A stretch of DNA of 64,000 nt from Caldilineaceae bacterium (GCA_020634815.1 JACKBA010000011.1:1-64000), one strand, 5' to 3'. Counted from the first letter of the stretch, positions 39,855-51,221 are shown. The notes: generated by a model not told the origin, from the letters alone. Translations and numbers: made by a program.

Positions 39855-40745
39855 CTAGCCGCGCTGCCGCAACTCGGTAAAGCCTTCGCCCAGCGCCTGC
39901 TGCGTGGTGCCGATAATCACGAACGCGTGGGGATCGTGCGATGCCACGACGCGCTTGAGTTCGCCGACCTGCGGACGGTAGATGGTGCACATGACCACGG
40001 TGCGCTTCTCGCCCGTGTAGCCGCCGACGGCATCCCAGTAGCTGACGCCGCGCCCCAGTTCGGCGATGAGCGCCCGGGTGATCGCCTCCGGCTCCGTGGT
40101 GATGACCATGGCCGTGCGCGCCCGGCTGGGCCCCTCCATGACAAAGTCGGCCGCCTGCCCGCTGAGCAGCAGCGTGAGCATGGCGTAGAGCGCAATCTCC
40201 CAGCCGAAGACGATGCCGGCAGCCAGCACGATGGCGCCGTCGACGAAGAGGTAGATCTGGCTGAGCGACAGCCCGGTCTTGACCTGGATGATGCGGCCGA
40301 TGATGGCCGTGCCGCCCATCGTGGCGCCGGCCAGATAGAGCAGCCCGCCGCCGATGCCGCCGATGAGACCGGCATAGATCGCACTGAGCAGGATGTTGTC
40401 GGTAATCGGCCACTCGGCCAGCACGGTGGGCAGGTACTGGTTGCCCACGCCTGTGGTGAACGAAAAGAGCAGCACGGCCAGCGCCGTGGAGATGAGGAAA
40501 CGCCAGCGTCCCAGGTAGAAGAAACCCAGCACGAAAAGCGGTACGTTCATGACCAGGTACATGACCGAAATCGGCCAGCCGGTGAAGTGGTTGATGAGGA
40601 TCGCAATGCCGCTGACGCCGCCGGCGGCGATGTTGTACGGCACCTGGAAGAGGCTGAAGCCCAGCCCAGCCAGCACGGCGCCGATCACGATCAGCATTAG
40701 TCGCCACAGTTCGTCGAGGATACGCGGCAATCGTAGTTGTTTCAT
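39855..40745 (-). CDS. YitT-family membrane protein with DUF2179 domain
   Basis: This 296-residue protein has an N-terminal five- to six-helix membrane domain (LIVIGAVLAGLGFSLFQVPYNIAAGGVSGIA-type pattern, ATMGGTAIIGRIIQ). A C-terminal soluble DUF2179 domain follows (YTGEKRTVVMCTIYRPQVGE, DPHAFVIIGTTQQALGEGF). YitT proteins are of unknown function. The start MKQLRLPRILDEL is preceded by GGAATAGGT. Confidence 0.85.
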   Translation of the reverse strand: MKQLRLPRILDELWRLMLIVIGAVLAGLGFSLFQVPYNIAAGGVSGIAILINHFTGWPISVMYLVMNVPLFVLGFFYLGRWRFLISTALAVLLFSFTTGVGNQYLPTVLAEWPITDNILLSAIYAGLIGGIGGGLLYLAGATMGGTAIIGRIIQVKTGLSLSQIYLFVDGAIVLAAGIVFGWEIALYAMLTLLLSGQAADFVMEGPSRARTAMVITTEPEAITRALIAELGRGVSYWDAVGGYTGEKRTVVMCTIYRPQVGELKRVVASHDPHAFVIIGTTQQALGEGFTELRQRG

Positions 40746-40824
40746 ACCTATTCCTACTTCCTCCCTGCCCGTCCGGCAGGGAAATTGAGCAAAACCGCGC
40801 CAGCATAGCATATTCCGCATTGGA

Positions 40825-40855
40825 TTGATACCGCGGCGCAGGCGTGTGATATAGT
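40825..40855 (+). promoter_or_regulatory. Putative promoter of the GT39-like gene
   Basis: TTGATA and an extended TGATATAGT are separated by 19 bases, about 48 bases before the ATG at 40903. Confidence 0.5.
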
Positions 40856-40902
40856 GAAGTGAGCCACTTGTGCTGGCGGACAGCAGAACGCCAAAGAACG
40901 TG

Positions 40903-42534
40903 ATGAATCCTCAGTCAGCCGGTACGCAATCAGCCTCACAGCCCAACATGCAGACTCTCCAACGCAATTCCGGCGCGGCCGGTTCTGTGCGCGACGCACG
41001 GCGCGGCGGCAGGGTGGCGGTTGCGGCGTTGTGGCTGGGTGCGATTACGCTGCTCGGCTTGGGATTGCGCGTCTGGGCGATCGGCGCTAAGGGGCTGTGG
41101 CTTGACGAGGCGTTCAGCATCTGGATGAGCCGCCACCCGCTGCCGGAGCTGCTCGATTGGCTCGTGCGCATCGACCAACACCCGCCGCTCTACTACGCCC
41201 TGCTGCATGGCTGGCTGGCGTTCGGCGACAGCGAGGCGTGGGTACGGGCGCTCTCCGCCCTGGCCGGCACGCTGACGATACCGGTCTTCTTTGCCTTCGT
41301 ACGCACTCTCTCGGCCGACCTCCCTGCCTTGATTGCCGCCTTTGTGCTGACCATCGCGCCCTTTCATGTGCGCTTTGCCCAGGAAGCGCGCATGTACGCG
41401 TTGTTGACCCTGGCGGCTGCCGTCACTTTTCTCTGCGTCGCCATCATCTTGACGCCGGCAACACCGGCCAACCGTGCCCGCCAGCGCGCCGGCTGGATCG
41501 GCTACGTCCTCGCCACCGTCGCTACGCTGCTGACACACAACACGGCGCTCTTCCTGCCCATTGCCGTCAACCTGTTCATGGCGCCGTTCATCTTCGTGCG
41601 CCGGCGACGGGCGGACGGTGCCGTGAGCCGCACGACCGCGCCCTTTGCCCGGCTCCAGGCGCCGCCGCTGCGTGGCTGGCTGCTTGCGCAGGCTGCCGTC
41701 ATCGTGCTGTGGCTGCCATGGTCGGCCGCCTTTGTGCAGCAGAGCATCGGCGTCTACGCGCAATTCTGGATCCAGCCGCCGACGGTTCAGACCGTGTTCG
41801 ACACGCTCACGACTTTTGCCAGCGCATTCTTGCCCGGCAACGTCCTGTGGCCGGCTGTGGTGTGGACCTTTTTCGGCGCGCTGCTCCTGCTCGGGCTGGT
41901 CGCGCTGCGGCGCAGCCCGGCGCTGCTTGCGCTGCTGCTCGTGCTCTGGCTCACCCCCTTTGCCGGCGAATGGCTCGTCAGCCTGCGCCGGCCCATCTTC
42001 TACGACCGCACGCTCATCTGGGCGTCGCTGCCGCTCTACACGATCGCCGCCTTTGGCATTGCCGCCCTGCGCCGGCCGTGGCTGCGTGCAGCGGTCCTTG
42101 TTGCGCTCCTCGGGATTCAGAGCTTCTCGCTCCACAGCTACTACAATTATTTTGAGAAGGAGAACTGGCGCGGCGCGGCGGCCTATCTTGCCGAACGCTA
42201 CGAAGCGGGCGACTTGCTGCTCTTCAACGCAACCTGGGTGCAGATTCCGTTCGACTACTACTTCCGCGCCTACTACCCGGAGGCCGAGCGGCGCGGCGCT
42301 CCGGTCGACCTGTTTGACGGCGGCGTGCTCGAGCCGAAGATGACGGCGGCCGACGTGCCGCGCCTGGCCGAGCTTATCGGCAACCGCGACCGCGTGTGGC
42401 TCATCTACAGCCATGATTGGTACACGGACCCGCAGAAGTTGATCCCGGCGGCGCTGAACAAACAATTGTCTCTGCTCGACCAGCAAGCGTTTTACGGCCT
42501 CGAGCTGCGACTCTATGCCGAGAGCCCCGAATGA
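40903..42534 (+). CDS. GT-C fold glycosyltransferase (family 39-like)
   Basis: This 543-residue protein has an N-terminal cytoplasmic tail, then about eleven transmembrane segments. The first loop has GLWLDEAFS (the DE catalytic acid motif) and the following HPPLYYALLHGWL, both typical of ArnT/PMT-like transferases. A soluble C-terminal extension follows (about 400-543). Candidate starts include GTGs at 40870 and 40900; the ATG at 40903 was preferred. It is monocistronic, probably adding a sugar to an envelope molecule. Confidence 0.8.
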   Translation: MNPQSAGTQSASQPNMQTLQRNSGAAGSVRDARRGGRVAVAALWLGAITLLGLGLRVWAIGAKGLWLDEAFSIWMSRHPLPELLDWLVRIDQHPPLYYALLHGWLAFGDSEAWVRALSALAGTLTIPVFFAFVRTLSADLPALIAAFVLTIAPFHVRFAQEARMYALLTLAAAVTFLCVAIILTPATPANRARQRAGWIGYVLATVATLLTHNTALFLPIAVNLFMAPFIFVRRRRADGAVSRTTAPFARLQAPPLRGWLLAQAAVIVLWLPWSAAFVQQSIGVYAQFWIQPPTVQTVFDTLTTFASAFLPGNVLWPAVVWTFFGALLLLGLVALRRSPALLALLLVLWLTPFAGEWLVSLRRPIFYDRTLIWASLPLYTIAAFGIAALRRPWLRAAVLVALLGIQSFSLHSYYNYFEKENWRGAAAYLAERYEAGDLLLFNATWVQIPFDYYFRAYYPEAERRGAPVDLFDGGVLEPKMTAADVPRLAELIGNRDRVWLIYSHDWYTDPQKLIPAALNKQLSLLDQQAFYGLELRLYAESPE

Positions 42535-42598
42535 TGTCGAAACCGAAAACCGTCTTGCGCCGCGGTTCGGCGCAAATCAATTCAAAAAGGACGATTCA

Positions 42599-45175
<2,577 letters not shown>

Positions 45176-45291
45176 GAAGACGTCTGTGCGGGAAATAGTT
45201 GTAGCAATCGGATTCTGAAATAAAGAACAGGGAGTCCAGCCGGGGTACCACCACAGTTAAGCGTGGAAGAGGCATAGTCGACAAAGATAAT

Positions 45292-45354
45292 GTGGGTTCG
45301 TGGTGATGTATACTCCTGGTTACCAAGCCAAAGGAGGCATCACCATGAACCCAC
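45292..45354 (+). promoter_or_regulatory. Hairpin enclosing the transposase start codon
   Basis: GTGGGTTCGTGGTGATG (45292-45308) is complementary over 17 positions to CATCACCATGAACCCAC (45338-45354), with a single G-U pair. The right arm contains the ATG and lies directly after the AAGGAGG ribosome site (45331-45337), which sits at the base of the loop. Transcripts that include the left arm would have a blocked start. Confidence 0.8.
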
Positions 45355-46466
45355 AAAGTGTATTCTGTCCCAATTTGGCCTGTGCGGCAAGGGGAAAGCA
45401 AGGCCAAGATAATATCAGCGTGCATAGCCGTAAGGAAAAGCGTTATCGGTGCGCAGTCTGCCAGCAGACGTTCAGCGCCACGAAGGACACGTTGTTCTAT
45501 CGGCTGCGGACAGACAGCGTGCAGGTGATGTTGGTCATCACGCTGCTGGCCTATGGGTGTCCGCCGCAAGCGATCGTGCAGGCGTTTGGCTATGATGAGC
45601 GGACGGTGAAGGAGTGGTGGCGACGGTCGGGTGAGCACTGTCGGCGGGTGCATGAACACATGGTGGAGACGCAGCAGTTGGACTTGCAGCAGGTGCAAGC
45701 CGATGAAATCAAGGCCAAGGTGCAAGGTGGGAGTGTCTGGATGGCCATGGCGCTGATGGTGCCCACACGGCTGTGGCTGGGCGGTGTCATCAGCCCGCGG
45801 CGTGACCTGGAGCTGATTGCCAAGTTGGCCGCTAAGGTGCGTGGCATGGCACTGTGCCGCCCACTCCTGCTGGCGGTTGATGGCTTGGTGAGCTATGTCA
45901 GCGCCTTTCGGGCTGCCTTTCGTTCGCCATTGCCGCGGCATGGGCAGCCGGGTCGCCCTCAGTTGGTGGCATGGTCGGACATCGCCATCGTGCAGGTGGT
46001 CAAACACCGCACGGCGGCGGGACTGGACATCGTGCGGCGCATTGTGCAAGGTAGTGCACCGGCGGTGACGCAGTTGCTCACCCGTTCGCAGGGCGGTGGC
46101 GTCATCAACACCGCTTACATCGAGCGGCTCAATGCCACCTTCCGCCAGCGGCTGGCCTGTCTGGCACGACGCACGCGTTCTCTGGCCCAGCAGCAGGCGA
46201 CCTTGACTGCAGGCATGTATGTGGTGGGTTGTTTCTACAACTTCTGTGATGAACATGAAAGCCTGCGTCTGCGCCTCTGGATTACGGAACGACGCTATCG
46301 CTGGGTGCAACGGACCCCAGCGATGGCGGCCAAGCTAACTGACCATTGTTGGACACCGGCCGAACTGCTCACGTTCAAGGTGCCGCCACCACCCTGGACG
46401 CCACCGCCACGCCGAGGTCCACAGTCAAAACAGACAAAAGCGCTCGTCGCCAGGTGGTGCTCATGA
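45345..46466 (+). CDS. DDE transposase with N-terminal zinc ribbon
   Basis: This 373-residue protein has a zinc ribbon (CPNLAC then CAVCQQTF), a helix-turn-helix region (QAIVQAFGYDERTVKEWWRR) and a DDE-type core with QADEIKAK, LLLAVDGLVSY and NTAYIERLNATFRQRLACLARR as candidate Asp, Asp and Glu positions. The IER.N.T.R arrangement resembles IS1-like and related families, but I cannot name the family. It is full length and undisrupted. The start has AAGGAGG at seven bases. Confidence 0.85.
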   Translation: MNPQSVFCPNLACAARGKQGQDNISVHSRKEKRYRCAVCQQTFSATKDTLFYRLRTDSVQVMLVITLLAYGCPPQAIVQAFGYDERTVKEWWRRSGEHCRRVHEHMVETQQLDLQQVQADEIKAKVQGGSVWMAMALMVPTRLWLGGVISPRRDLELIAKLAAKVRGMALCRPLLLAVDGLVSYVSAFRAAFRSPLPRHGQPGRPQLVAWSDIAIVQVVKHRTAAGLDIVRRIVQGSAPAVTQLLTRSQGGGVINTAYIERLNATFRQRLACLARRTRSLAQQQATLTAGMYVVGCFYNFCDEHESLRLRLWITERRYRWVQRTPAMAAKLTDHCWTPAELLTFKVPPPPWTPPPRRGPQSKQTKALVARWCS

Positions 46467-46544
46467 CGTCACGATTAAGTGCGGTGGTACCCCAGCCGGG
46501 ACTCCCTGTTCTTTATTTCTGGTGCAGAGTATGTCAGCGCACGA

Positions 46545-47666
46545 TCAGGCGCGCTTGTTCCGGCGCAGGGCGACCCAACCACCACCAGCCAGCAGCGTCA
46601 TCCCGGCCATGGCCAGCGGCAACAGGTCGCCGCCGGCGCCGGTCACCGGCATTTGCGTCGGTGCGGGGCCTTCGGTGGCCGCCGGCGCTTCCGCCTGGGC
46701 AGGTGCCTCGGCCGGCGCCGCGGCTTCCTCGGCCGGCGCCGGGGCGGTGCGGTTGATCGTACCGTCGGGTCCCATGACCCACCAGACGTCGCCCACGGCC
46801 TGGCCCTTGGTCTCGCCGGCAGCCGTGTCCTCGAACCAGTAGTAGAGCGGCCAGCCATTCGCCGTCACCTGGACGGTGCCATCGGTGCGCTCGGTCGTGC
46901 CGAGTTCGGCCGAGACGCCATCGCCCGCGACCGGCGTCTCGCCCGCGGCGATGAGCAGCGGCGGCCAGCGCACCGCGCACTGGTCGTAGCAGTTGCTCGT
47001 TCCCGGCGCATCCTTGTCGAACATGTAGAGCGTCATACCGTTGGCGTCGACCAGGATGTCGCCGAAATCGGCGTTGGTGGCCACGGCTACGGTTGCGGGC
47101 GCAGGCGCAGGGGCTTCGGCCGGCGCGGCGGCTTCCTCAGCAGGCGCCGGCGCGGTGCGGTTGATCGTGCCGTCAGGTCCCATCACCCACCAGACGTCGC
47201 CCACGGCCTGGCCCTTGGTGTCGCCGGCGGCCGTGTCCTCGAACCAGTAGTAGAGCGGCCAGCCGTTGGCCGTCACCTGGACGGTGCCGTCGGTGCGCTC
47301 GGTGGTGCCGAGCTCGGCGGTCACGCCTTCGCCCGCTACCGGCGTTTCGCCTGCCGCGATGAGCAGCGGCGGCCAGCGTTCGGCGCACCCACCGTAGCAG
47401 TTGCTGGTGCCCGGCGCGTCCTTGTCGAACATGTAGAGGGTCATGCCGCTGGCGTCGACCAGGATGTCGCCGAAGTCGGCGTTGGCGGCGACTGCGACAG
47501 TCGCTGCGGCCGGCGCGCTCTGGGCAATGGCCGGGCGGGCAGATGAGGCCAACGCCGGTTGAATCGCCAGCAGCAGCATCAGCGCGCCCAGCGCAAGGGT
47601 GCTGACCAGCCGGCGCCGCGTCCCCGCACGGGGCAGCAAAGCTGAGAACTGAAAGTGGTTGGACAT
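46545..47666 (-). CDS. Secreted two-repeat (COG4315/PF03640-like) protein with sorting-signal-like tail
   Basis: This 373-residue protein has an N-terminal signal segment (STLALGALMLLLAIQPALASS). Two nearly identical repeat domains of about 136 residues follow, each with VDASGMTLYMFDKDAPGTSN or VDANG, C..CA.RWPPLL, GTTERTDGTVQVTANGWPLY and YWFEDTAAG. They are separated by Ala/Pro-rich linkers. The C-terminus MPVTGAGGD, a hydrophobic segment, and RRNKRA form a sortase-signal-like tail (LPxTG variant). The repeats belong to the secreted repeat of unknown function. ACAAAGGAGAGCAC precedes the start. Confidence 0.85.
   Translation of the reverse strand: MSNHFQFSALLPRAGTRRRLVSTLALGALMLLLAIQPALASSARPAIAQSAPAAATVAVAANADFGDILVDASGMTLYMFDKDAPGTSNCYGGCAERWPPLLIAAGETPVAGEGVTAELGTTERTDGTVQVTANGWPLYYWFEDTAAGDTKGQAVGDVWWVMGPDGTINRTAPAPAEEAAAPAEAPAPAPATVAVATNADFGDILVDANGMTLYMFDKDAPGTSNCYDQCAVRWPPLLIAAGETPVAGDGVSAELGTTERTDGTVQVTANGWPLYYWFEDTAAGETKGQAVGDVWWVMGPDGTINRTAPAPAEEAAAPAEAPAQAEAPAATEGPAPTQMPVTGAGGDLLPLAMAGMTLLAGGGWVALRRNKRA
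46742..47558. repeat. 408-bp intragenic tandem duplication
   Basis: The two protein repeats correspond to DNA blocks offset by 408 bp (for example TTGATCGT at 46753 and 47161). They are nearly identical at nucleotide level, including many silent positions, so the duplication is recent or homogenised by recombination. Confidence 0.8.
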
Positions 47667-48157
47667 GTGCTCTCCTTTGTGTGTGAACCGAAACAAGGCA
47701 AAACGAATCCAACTGCGACTGCATGCGCAAATCGCAGGCCCCGGCAAGACAGCCGCCGGGTACCGACAGGTTGAGCGAGACCTACATGATGTGAGGTGAG
47801 TGAGCAATGCCTGCCATTGGTGCCGGCATTACCGCTCTGTGGGGTATAACGCAGCCAGGGTGTCGGGTAGATTGGCGGTACGCGCAAACGATCGTCTGTG
47901 TTTGCTCACCGGATGATGGAGAGAGCATCACCGCCAGTCGCAGGAGGATTGAAATCTCACGGCGTGGGTGCGACAAACCTGCGCCGTGAACTGACCGTTG
48001 GCAGCCTTTATCTCCGGGATTCCTTACACGAAAATTGAAAATCCTGCAAGGAATTCCGTAATTCCTTGCAGGATTTTGGGGAATGCAAGCTGAGTTTTCG
48101 CCGGATCACGCTGTCAAATGCAGGCAATCCTTGCGTCTTTTCTTCAGAACTTGCTGC
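47667..48157. other. Intergenic region between secreted protein and argJ
   Basis: These 491 bases hold the 5' region of the secreted-protein gene and the argJ terminator at 48038-48077. No convincing gene was found in either strand. Confidence 0.5.
48038..48077 (-). terminator. Perfect 18-bp hairpin terminator after argJ
   Basis: AAAATCCTGCAAGGAATT (48038-48055) and AATTCCTTGCAGGATTTT (48060-48077) are exact complements around the loop CCGT. On the minus strand the stem ends in GGATTTT followed by CAATTTTCG, a terminator about 80 bases after the argJ stop. A-rich left and T-rich right ends allow bidirectional use. Confidence 0.85.
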
Positions 48158-49381
48158 CTACGTCCGGTAATCCCCGTTGATGCGCACGTACTCGTAGCTC
48201 AGGTCCGACGTCCACACGGTGGCGGCGCCAACGCCGAGACCGAGGTCGACCAGCACGTCGATTTCGGGCTGGGCGAAGATGGCGGTGGCCGCTTCCTCGC
48301 TGTAGGCTAGCGGCACGCCGCCCGCCACCAGTTGGAGCGCGCCGCTGCGGCTGCCCGCATCCGGCCCGCCGTCGATGAAGAGGGCGCACTGCTCGGGCTG
48401 CACGGCAATGCCGGCGCGGCCGACCGCGGCCAGGATGCGCCCCCAGTTGGCATCGCCGCCAAAGAAGGCGGTCTTGACCAGCGGGCTGGTGGCGATGGTG
48501 TTGGCGGCCTGGTGCGCTTCGGCGTCGCTGGCCGCGCCCTGCACGCGCACGGTGACGAAGCGGGTCACGCCCTCGCCGTCGCGCACGAGGGCCTGCGCCA
48601 ACTCCGTACACAGGTCGGTCAGGGCGACTACGAAGGCGGCATAGGCGTCGCCGGCGGCGTCAACGATCTCGTCGTTGCCGGCCAGCCCGTTGGCCAGCAC
48701 GATGGCGGTGTCGTTGGTGCTGGTGTCGCCGTCGACGCTGATGCGGTTGAAGCTGACGGCGTTGGCTTTGGTCAATGCCTGCTGGAGCACCGGCTGGGCA
48801 ATGGCGGCGTCGGTGGCAATCACACTGAGCATGGTCGCCATGTTGGGGTGGATCATGCCGGCGCCCTTGGCCATGCCGGTGAGCGTGACGGTGGCCTCGC
48901 CCAGCGTGACGGTGCGCGTAGCCAGCTTAGGCCGCGTGTCGGTCGTCATGATGGCGGCGGCGGCGGCCTCCCAGCCGTCGGGCGCGAGCTTCTCCACCAC
49001 CTGGGGGATGCCGGGCAGCAGCTTGTCCATGGGCAGTTGCACGCCGATGACGCCGGTGCTCATGACCAGCACCGAATGTTCGTGCGCGCCCAGGTGCAGC
49101 GCCACCTGCTCGGCGGAGAGGCGCGCATTGGCCGTGCCTTCCGGCCCGGTGCAGGCGTTGGCGCAGCCGGCATTGATGAGCACGGCGTGGATACTTTCGT
49201 TGTTGAAGGCCAGCAACTGCCGGTCGAAGATGACGGGCGCAGCCGGGAAGAGGTTGCGCGTAAAGACGGCGGCGGCGCAGCACGGCACGCGGCTCGCCAC
49301 CAGTGCCAGGTCGGGCGCGCCGGACTTCTTGATGCCGGCCGCGATGGCCGCGGCGTCAAAGCCGGTGACGATGTGGTTCAT
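48158..49381 (-). CDS. argJ: Bifunctional glutamate N-acetyltransferase / ornithine acetyltransferase
   Basis: This 407-residue ArgJ has the self-cleavage and catalytic motif MAKGAGMIHPNMATMLSV (Thr of ATML is the nucleophile) near residue 185. It shows GCANACTGPEG, CFNRISVDGDTSTNDT-type sequence (VSFNRISVDGDTSTNDTAIV) and FGGDANWGRILAAVGRAG. The proenzyme splits into alpha and beta chains. It recycles acetyl groups in arginine synthesis. It is transcribed after argG, with a repeat hairpin between, and has AAGGAGGAGCC before the ATG. Confidence 0.94.
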   Translation of the reverse strand: MNHIVTGFDAAAIAAGIKKSGAPDLALVASRVPCCAAAVFTRNLFPAAPVIFDRQLLAFNNESIHAVLINAGCANACTGPEGTANARLSAEQVALHLGAHEHSVLVMSTGVIGVQLPMDKLLPGIPQVVEKLAPDGWEAAAAAIMTTDTRPKLATRTVTLGEATVTLTGMAKGAGMIHPNMATMLSVIATDAAIAQPVLQQALTKANAVSFNRISVDGDTSTNDTAIVLANGLAGNDEIVDAAGDAYAAFVVALTDLCTELAQALVRDGEGVTRFVTVRVQGAASDAEAHQAANTIATSPLVKTAFFGGDANWGRILAAVGRAGIAVQPEQCALFIDGGPDAGSRSGALQLVAGGVPLAYSEEAATAIFAQPEIDVLVDLGLGVGAATVWTSDLSYEYVRINGDYRT

Positions 49382-49400
49382 TGGCTCCTCCTTGTGTGGG

Positions 49401-49506
49401 AGAGGGCGAATGGGAGACTAGGAGATTAGAGATTGGAGATTGATCGGCTTCGCACAATCTCTTAATCTCCAATCTCCAATCTCCTAATCTCCAATCTCCA
49501 TTCCCT
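49401..49506. repeat. GAGATTGG-family hairpin between argG and argJ
   Basis: On the minus strand the element starts at the argG TAG (TAGGGAATGGAGATTGGAG), runs through GGAGATTGG units and returns as CAATCTCCAATCTCTAATCTCC with CTAGTCTCCC before the argJ ribosome site. It is the same family as at 1231, 3061 and 33660. Confidence 0.87.
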
Positions 49507-50779
49507 AGTCTCTCTTGAAATCTTCGTAGTCGACTTCGTCGTAGTCCGAGACGCCGCGGCCTTGCAGGCGGAGCATGGCTTCCACCTTGAGCGGCAGGCC
49601 GAAGAGCTTGATGAACCCTTCGGCATCGGCCTGGTTGTAGACGTCGTCCTGGTCAAAGGTAACGTAATCCTCGCGGTAGAGGCTGAAGGGGCTCTTGCGC
49701 CCGGCCAGGATGACGTTGCCCTTGTAGAGCTTGAAGCGCACGGTGCCGGTGAGGTTCTGCTCGGTGTAATTCACGAATTGGGTCAATGCCTCGCGCAGGG
49801 GCGTGAACCACTGGCCGTTGTAGACCAACTCGGCAAACTTGAGGCCGACGCCCTGTTTGTAGTGCAGCGTCTGCTTGTCGAGGCAAAGCTGCTCCAGCGC
49901 CGCGTGGCCCTTGTAGAGCAGCGTGCCGCCGGGGGTTTCATAGACGCCGTGGCTTTTCATGCCCACCAGCCGGTTCTCCACGATGTCGACGCGGCCGATG
50001 CCATGGCGGGCGCCGATCTCATTGAGCGCCTGCACAATGCCGACGGGACCATGCGCCACGCCGTTGACGCGCTCCGGGATGCCCTTGCGGAAGTAGATCT
50101 CGACGTACTCCGGCTCGTCGGGCGCATCGGTCGGATCGACCGTCCACTCGAACATGTCCTTGGGCGGTTCGTTCCATGGGTCTTCCAGCGGGCCACCTTC
50201 GTTGCTCAGATGCCAGAGGTTCTTGTCCTGGCTGTAGATGCGCTCCATGGTAGCCTTGACGGGCACGTTGTGCTCGGCGGCGTAGTCGAGTGCATCACGC
50301 CGGCCGCGGATGTTCCACTCGCGCCACGGCGCGATGATGCGCAGGCGTGGATTGAGCGCCATGACGGTCAGTTCAAAGCGCACTTGGTCGTTGCCCTTAC
50401 CGGTGGCGCCGTGGGCAACGGCGTCGGCCCCTTCCATCTCGGCGATCTCGACCATCTTCTTGGCGATGAGCGGGCGGGCAAAGGAGGTGCCAAGCAGGTA
50501 CTCGCGCTCGTAGATGGCGCCGGCCTGCATGGTGGGGAAGACATAGTCGGTGAGGAACTCCAGCCGCAGGTCTTCCACGTAGACCTTGCTGGCGCCCGAG
50601 GCGAGTGCCTTTTCCTCCAGACCGACCAGCTCGTCGGCCTGGCCGAGATTGGCGCAGAAGGCGATCACCTCACACTTGTACTCGTTGCGCAACCACGGCA
50701 CGATGATGCTCGTATCCAGCCCGCCCGAATAGGCGAGCACGCACTTCTTGACAACCGGTTTGGCAGCACTGGCAGACAT
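49505..50779 (-). CDS. argG: Argininosuccinate synthase
   Basis: This 424-residue protein has the ATP pyrophosphatase P-loop VLAYSGGLDTSI, KVYVEDLRLEFL, LLGTSFARPLIA, VAHGATGKGNDQVRFEL and FKLYKGNVILAGRKSPFSLY. It condenses citrulline and aspartate in arginine synthesis. The start chosen gives MSASAAKPVVKK with AAAGGG upstream; an ATG 20 codons earlier reads through non-conserved residues. The leader upstream has a terminator and a possible leader peptide (see 51061 and 51152). Confidence 0.95.
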   Translation of the reverse strand: MSASAAKPVVKKCVLAYSGGLDTSIIVPWLRNEYKCEVIAFCANLGQADELVGLEEKALASGASKVYVEDLRLEFLTDYVFPTMQAGAIYEREYLLGTSFARPLIAKKMVEIAEMEGADAVAHGATGKGNDQVRFELTVMALNPRLRIIAPWREWNIRGRRDALDYAAEHNVPVKATMERIYSQDKNLWHLSNEGGPLEDPWNEPPKDMFEWTVDPTDAPDEPEYVEIYFRKGIPERVNGVAHGPVGIVQALNEIGARHGIGRVDIVENRLVGMKSHGVYETPGGTLLYKGHAALEQLCLDKQTLHYKQGVGLKFAELVYNGQWFTPLREALTQFVNYTEQNLTGTVRFKLYKGNVILAGRKSPFSLYREDYVTFDQDDVYNQADAEGFIKLFGLPLKVEAMLRLQGRGVSDYDEVDYEDFKRD

Positions 50780-51060
50780 TCTGGCGGACCCTTTCACTTT
50801 ATGAAGAAAACAAGTTCGACAAGATACAAATCCGGCCACGAAGACGCAAAGGCGCCAAGGGGCGCAAAGGAAAGAGGAGAAGAGGGGCGACCTGCGCAGC
50901 GCGTTGTGTGGTGGACAAAAAGGAGTACTCCATCCACCTCCCTCTCTCCCACTCTCCCTCTCTCCCGTACTTGCCCTACCGTCGCGAACCTTAGCGTCTT
51001 AGCGTCTTAGCGTCTTCGCGGCTCTCTTCGCGGCTCTCTTCCCAACTTCCAATCAAAATA
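50780..51060 (-). repeat. Repeat-rich argG leader (CACGAAG / CTTAGCGTC units)
   Basis: The plus strand has CCACGAAGACGCAAAGGCGC near 50835 and, near 50990-51045, ACCTTAGCGTCTTAGCGTC-type triplicated units and CTTCGCGGCTCTCTTCG. These are partly complementary and belong to the CACGAAG repeat family. A pyrimidine-rich stretch (about 50935-50975) of CTCTCCC units separates them. No gene was recognised. Confidence 0.65.
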
Positions 51061-51086
51061 CGCCACCCGGGTTTCCCGGTGTGGCG
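51061..51086 (-). terminator. Attenuator-like terminator in the argG leader
   Basis: On the minus strand ACGCCACACCGGG, loop AAA and CCCGGGTGGCGT form a 12-bp stem with one bulge, directly followed by ATTTTGATT. It lies about 65 bases after the short leader reading frame and about 280 bases before argG. Confidence 0.7.
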
Positions 51087-51151
51087 TACGGATGCGGTGA
51101 CACGTTCTGCGCTCAGGCTGCATTGCCAGCGCCGCGACAAGTCGGCGGCCG

Positions 51152-51214
51152 TCAATTCGCAGATCTTGGTCCGCACCCGGCGGACTTCGTCCTGAAGCGC
51201 AGCAGAGCATTCAT
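51152..51214 (-). CDS. Possible 20-residue leader peptide of argG
   Basis: An ATG seven bases after a TATACT box opens a 20-codon frame (MNALLRFRTKSAGC onward) with three Arg codons and a TGA at the end. It is followed by a GCCGCCGAC...TCGCGGC stem and then the terminator at 51061-51086. The spacing equals that of the mutL leaderless promoter. It may be an attenuation leader, an sRNA or a coincidence. Confidence 0.35.
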   Translation of the reverse strand: MNALLRFRTKSAGCGPRSAN

Positions 51215-51221
51215 ACGGTGC

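Larger units (their letters stand above)
45215..46521. mobile_element. Insertion sequence with ~37-bp terminal inverted repeats
   Basis: The element core runs 45218-46518 (1,301 bp) and begins and ends with matching ends: AAATAAAGAACAGGGAGTCC on the left and its complement on the right, extending with one shift through GGGGTACCACC. A CTG triplet flanks both ends (45215-45217, 46519-46521), a possible 3-bp target duplication. It carries a single transposase gene. It sits between the beta-mannosidase and the secreted repeat-protein gene without disrupting either. Confidence 0.88.

Noticed and set aside
47807..47989. Short plus-strand frame in the intergenic region before argJ
   Set aside because: No ribosome site, no family resemblance, and high Cys/Arg content typical of chance frames.
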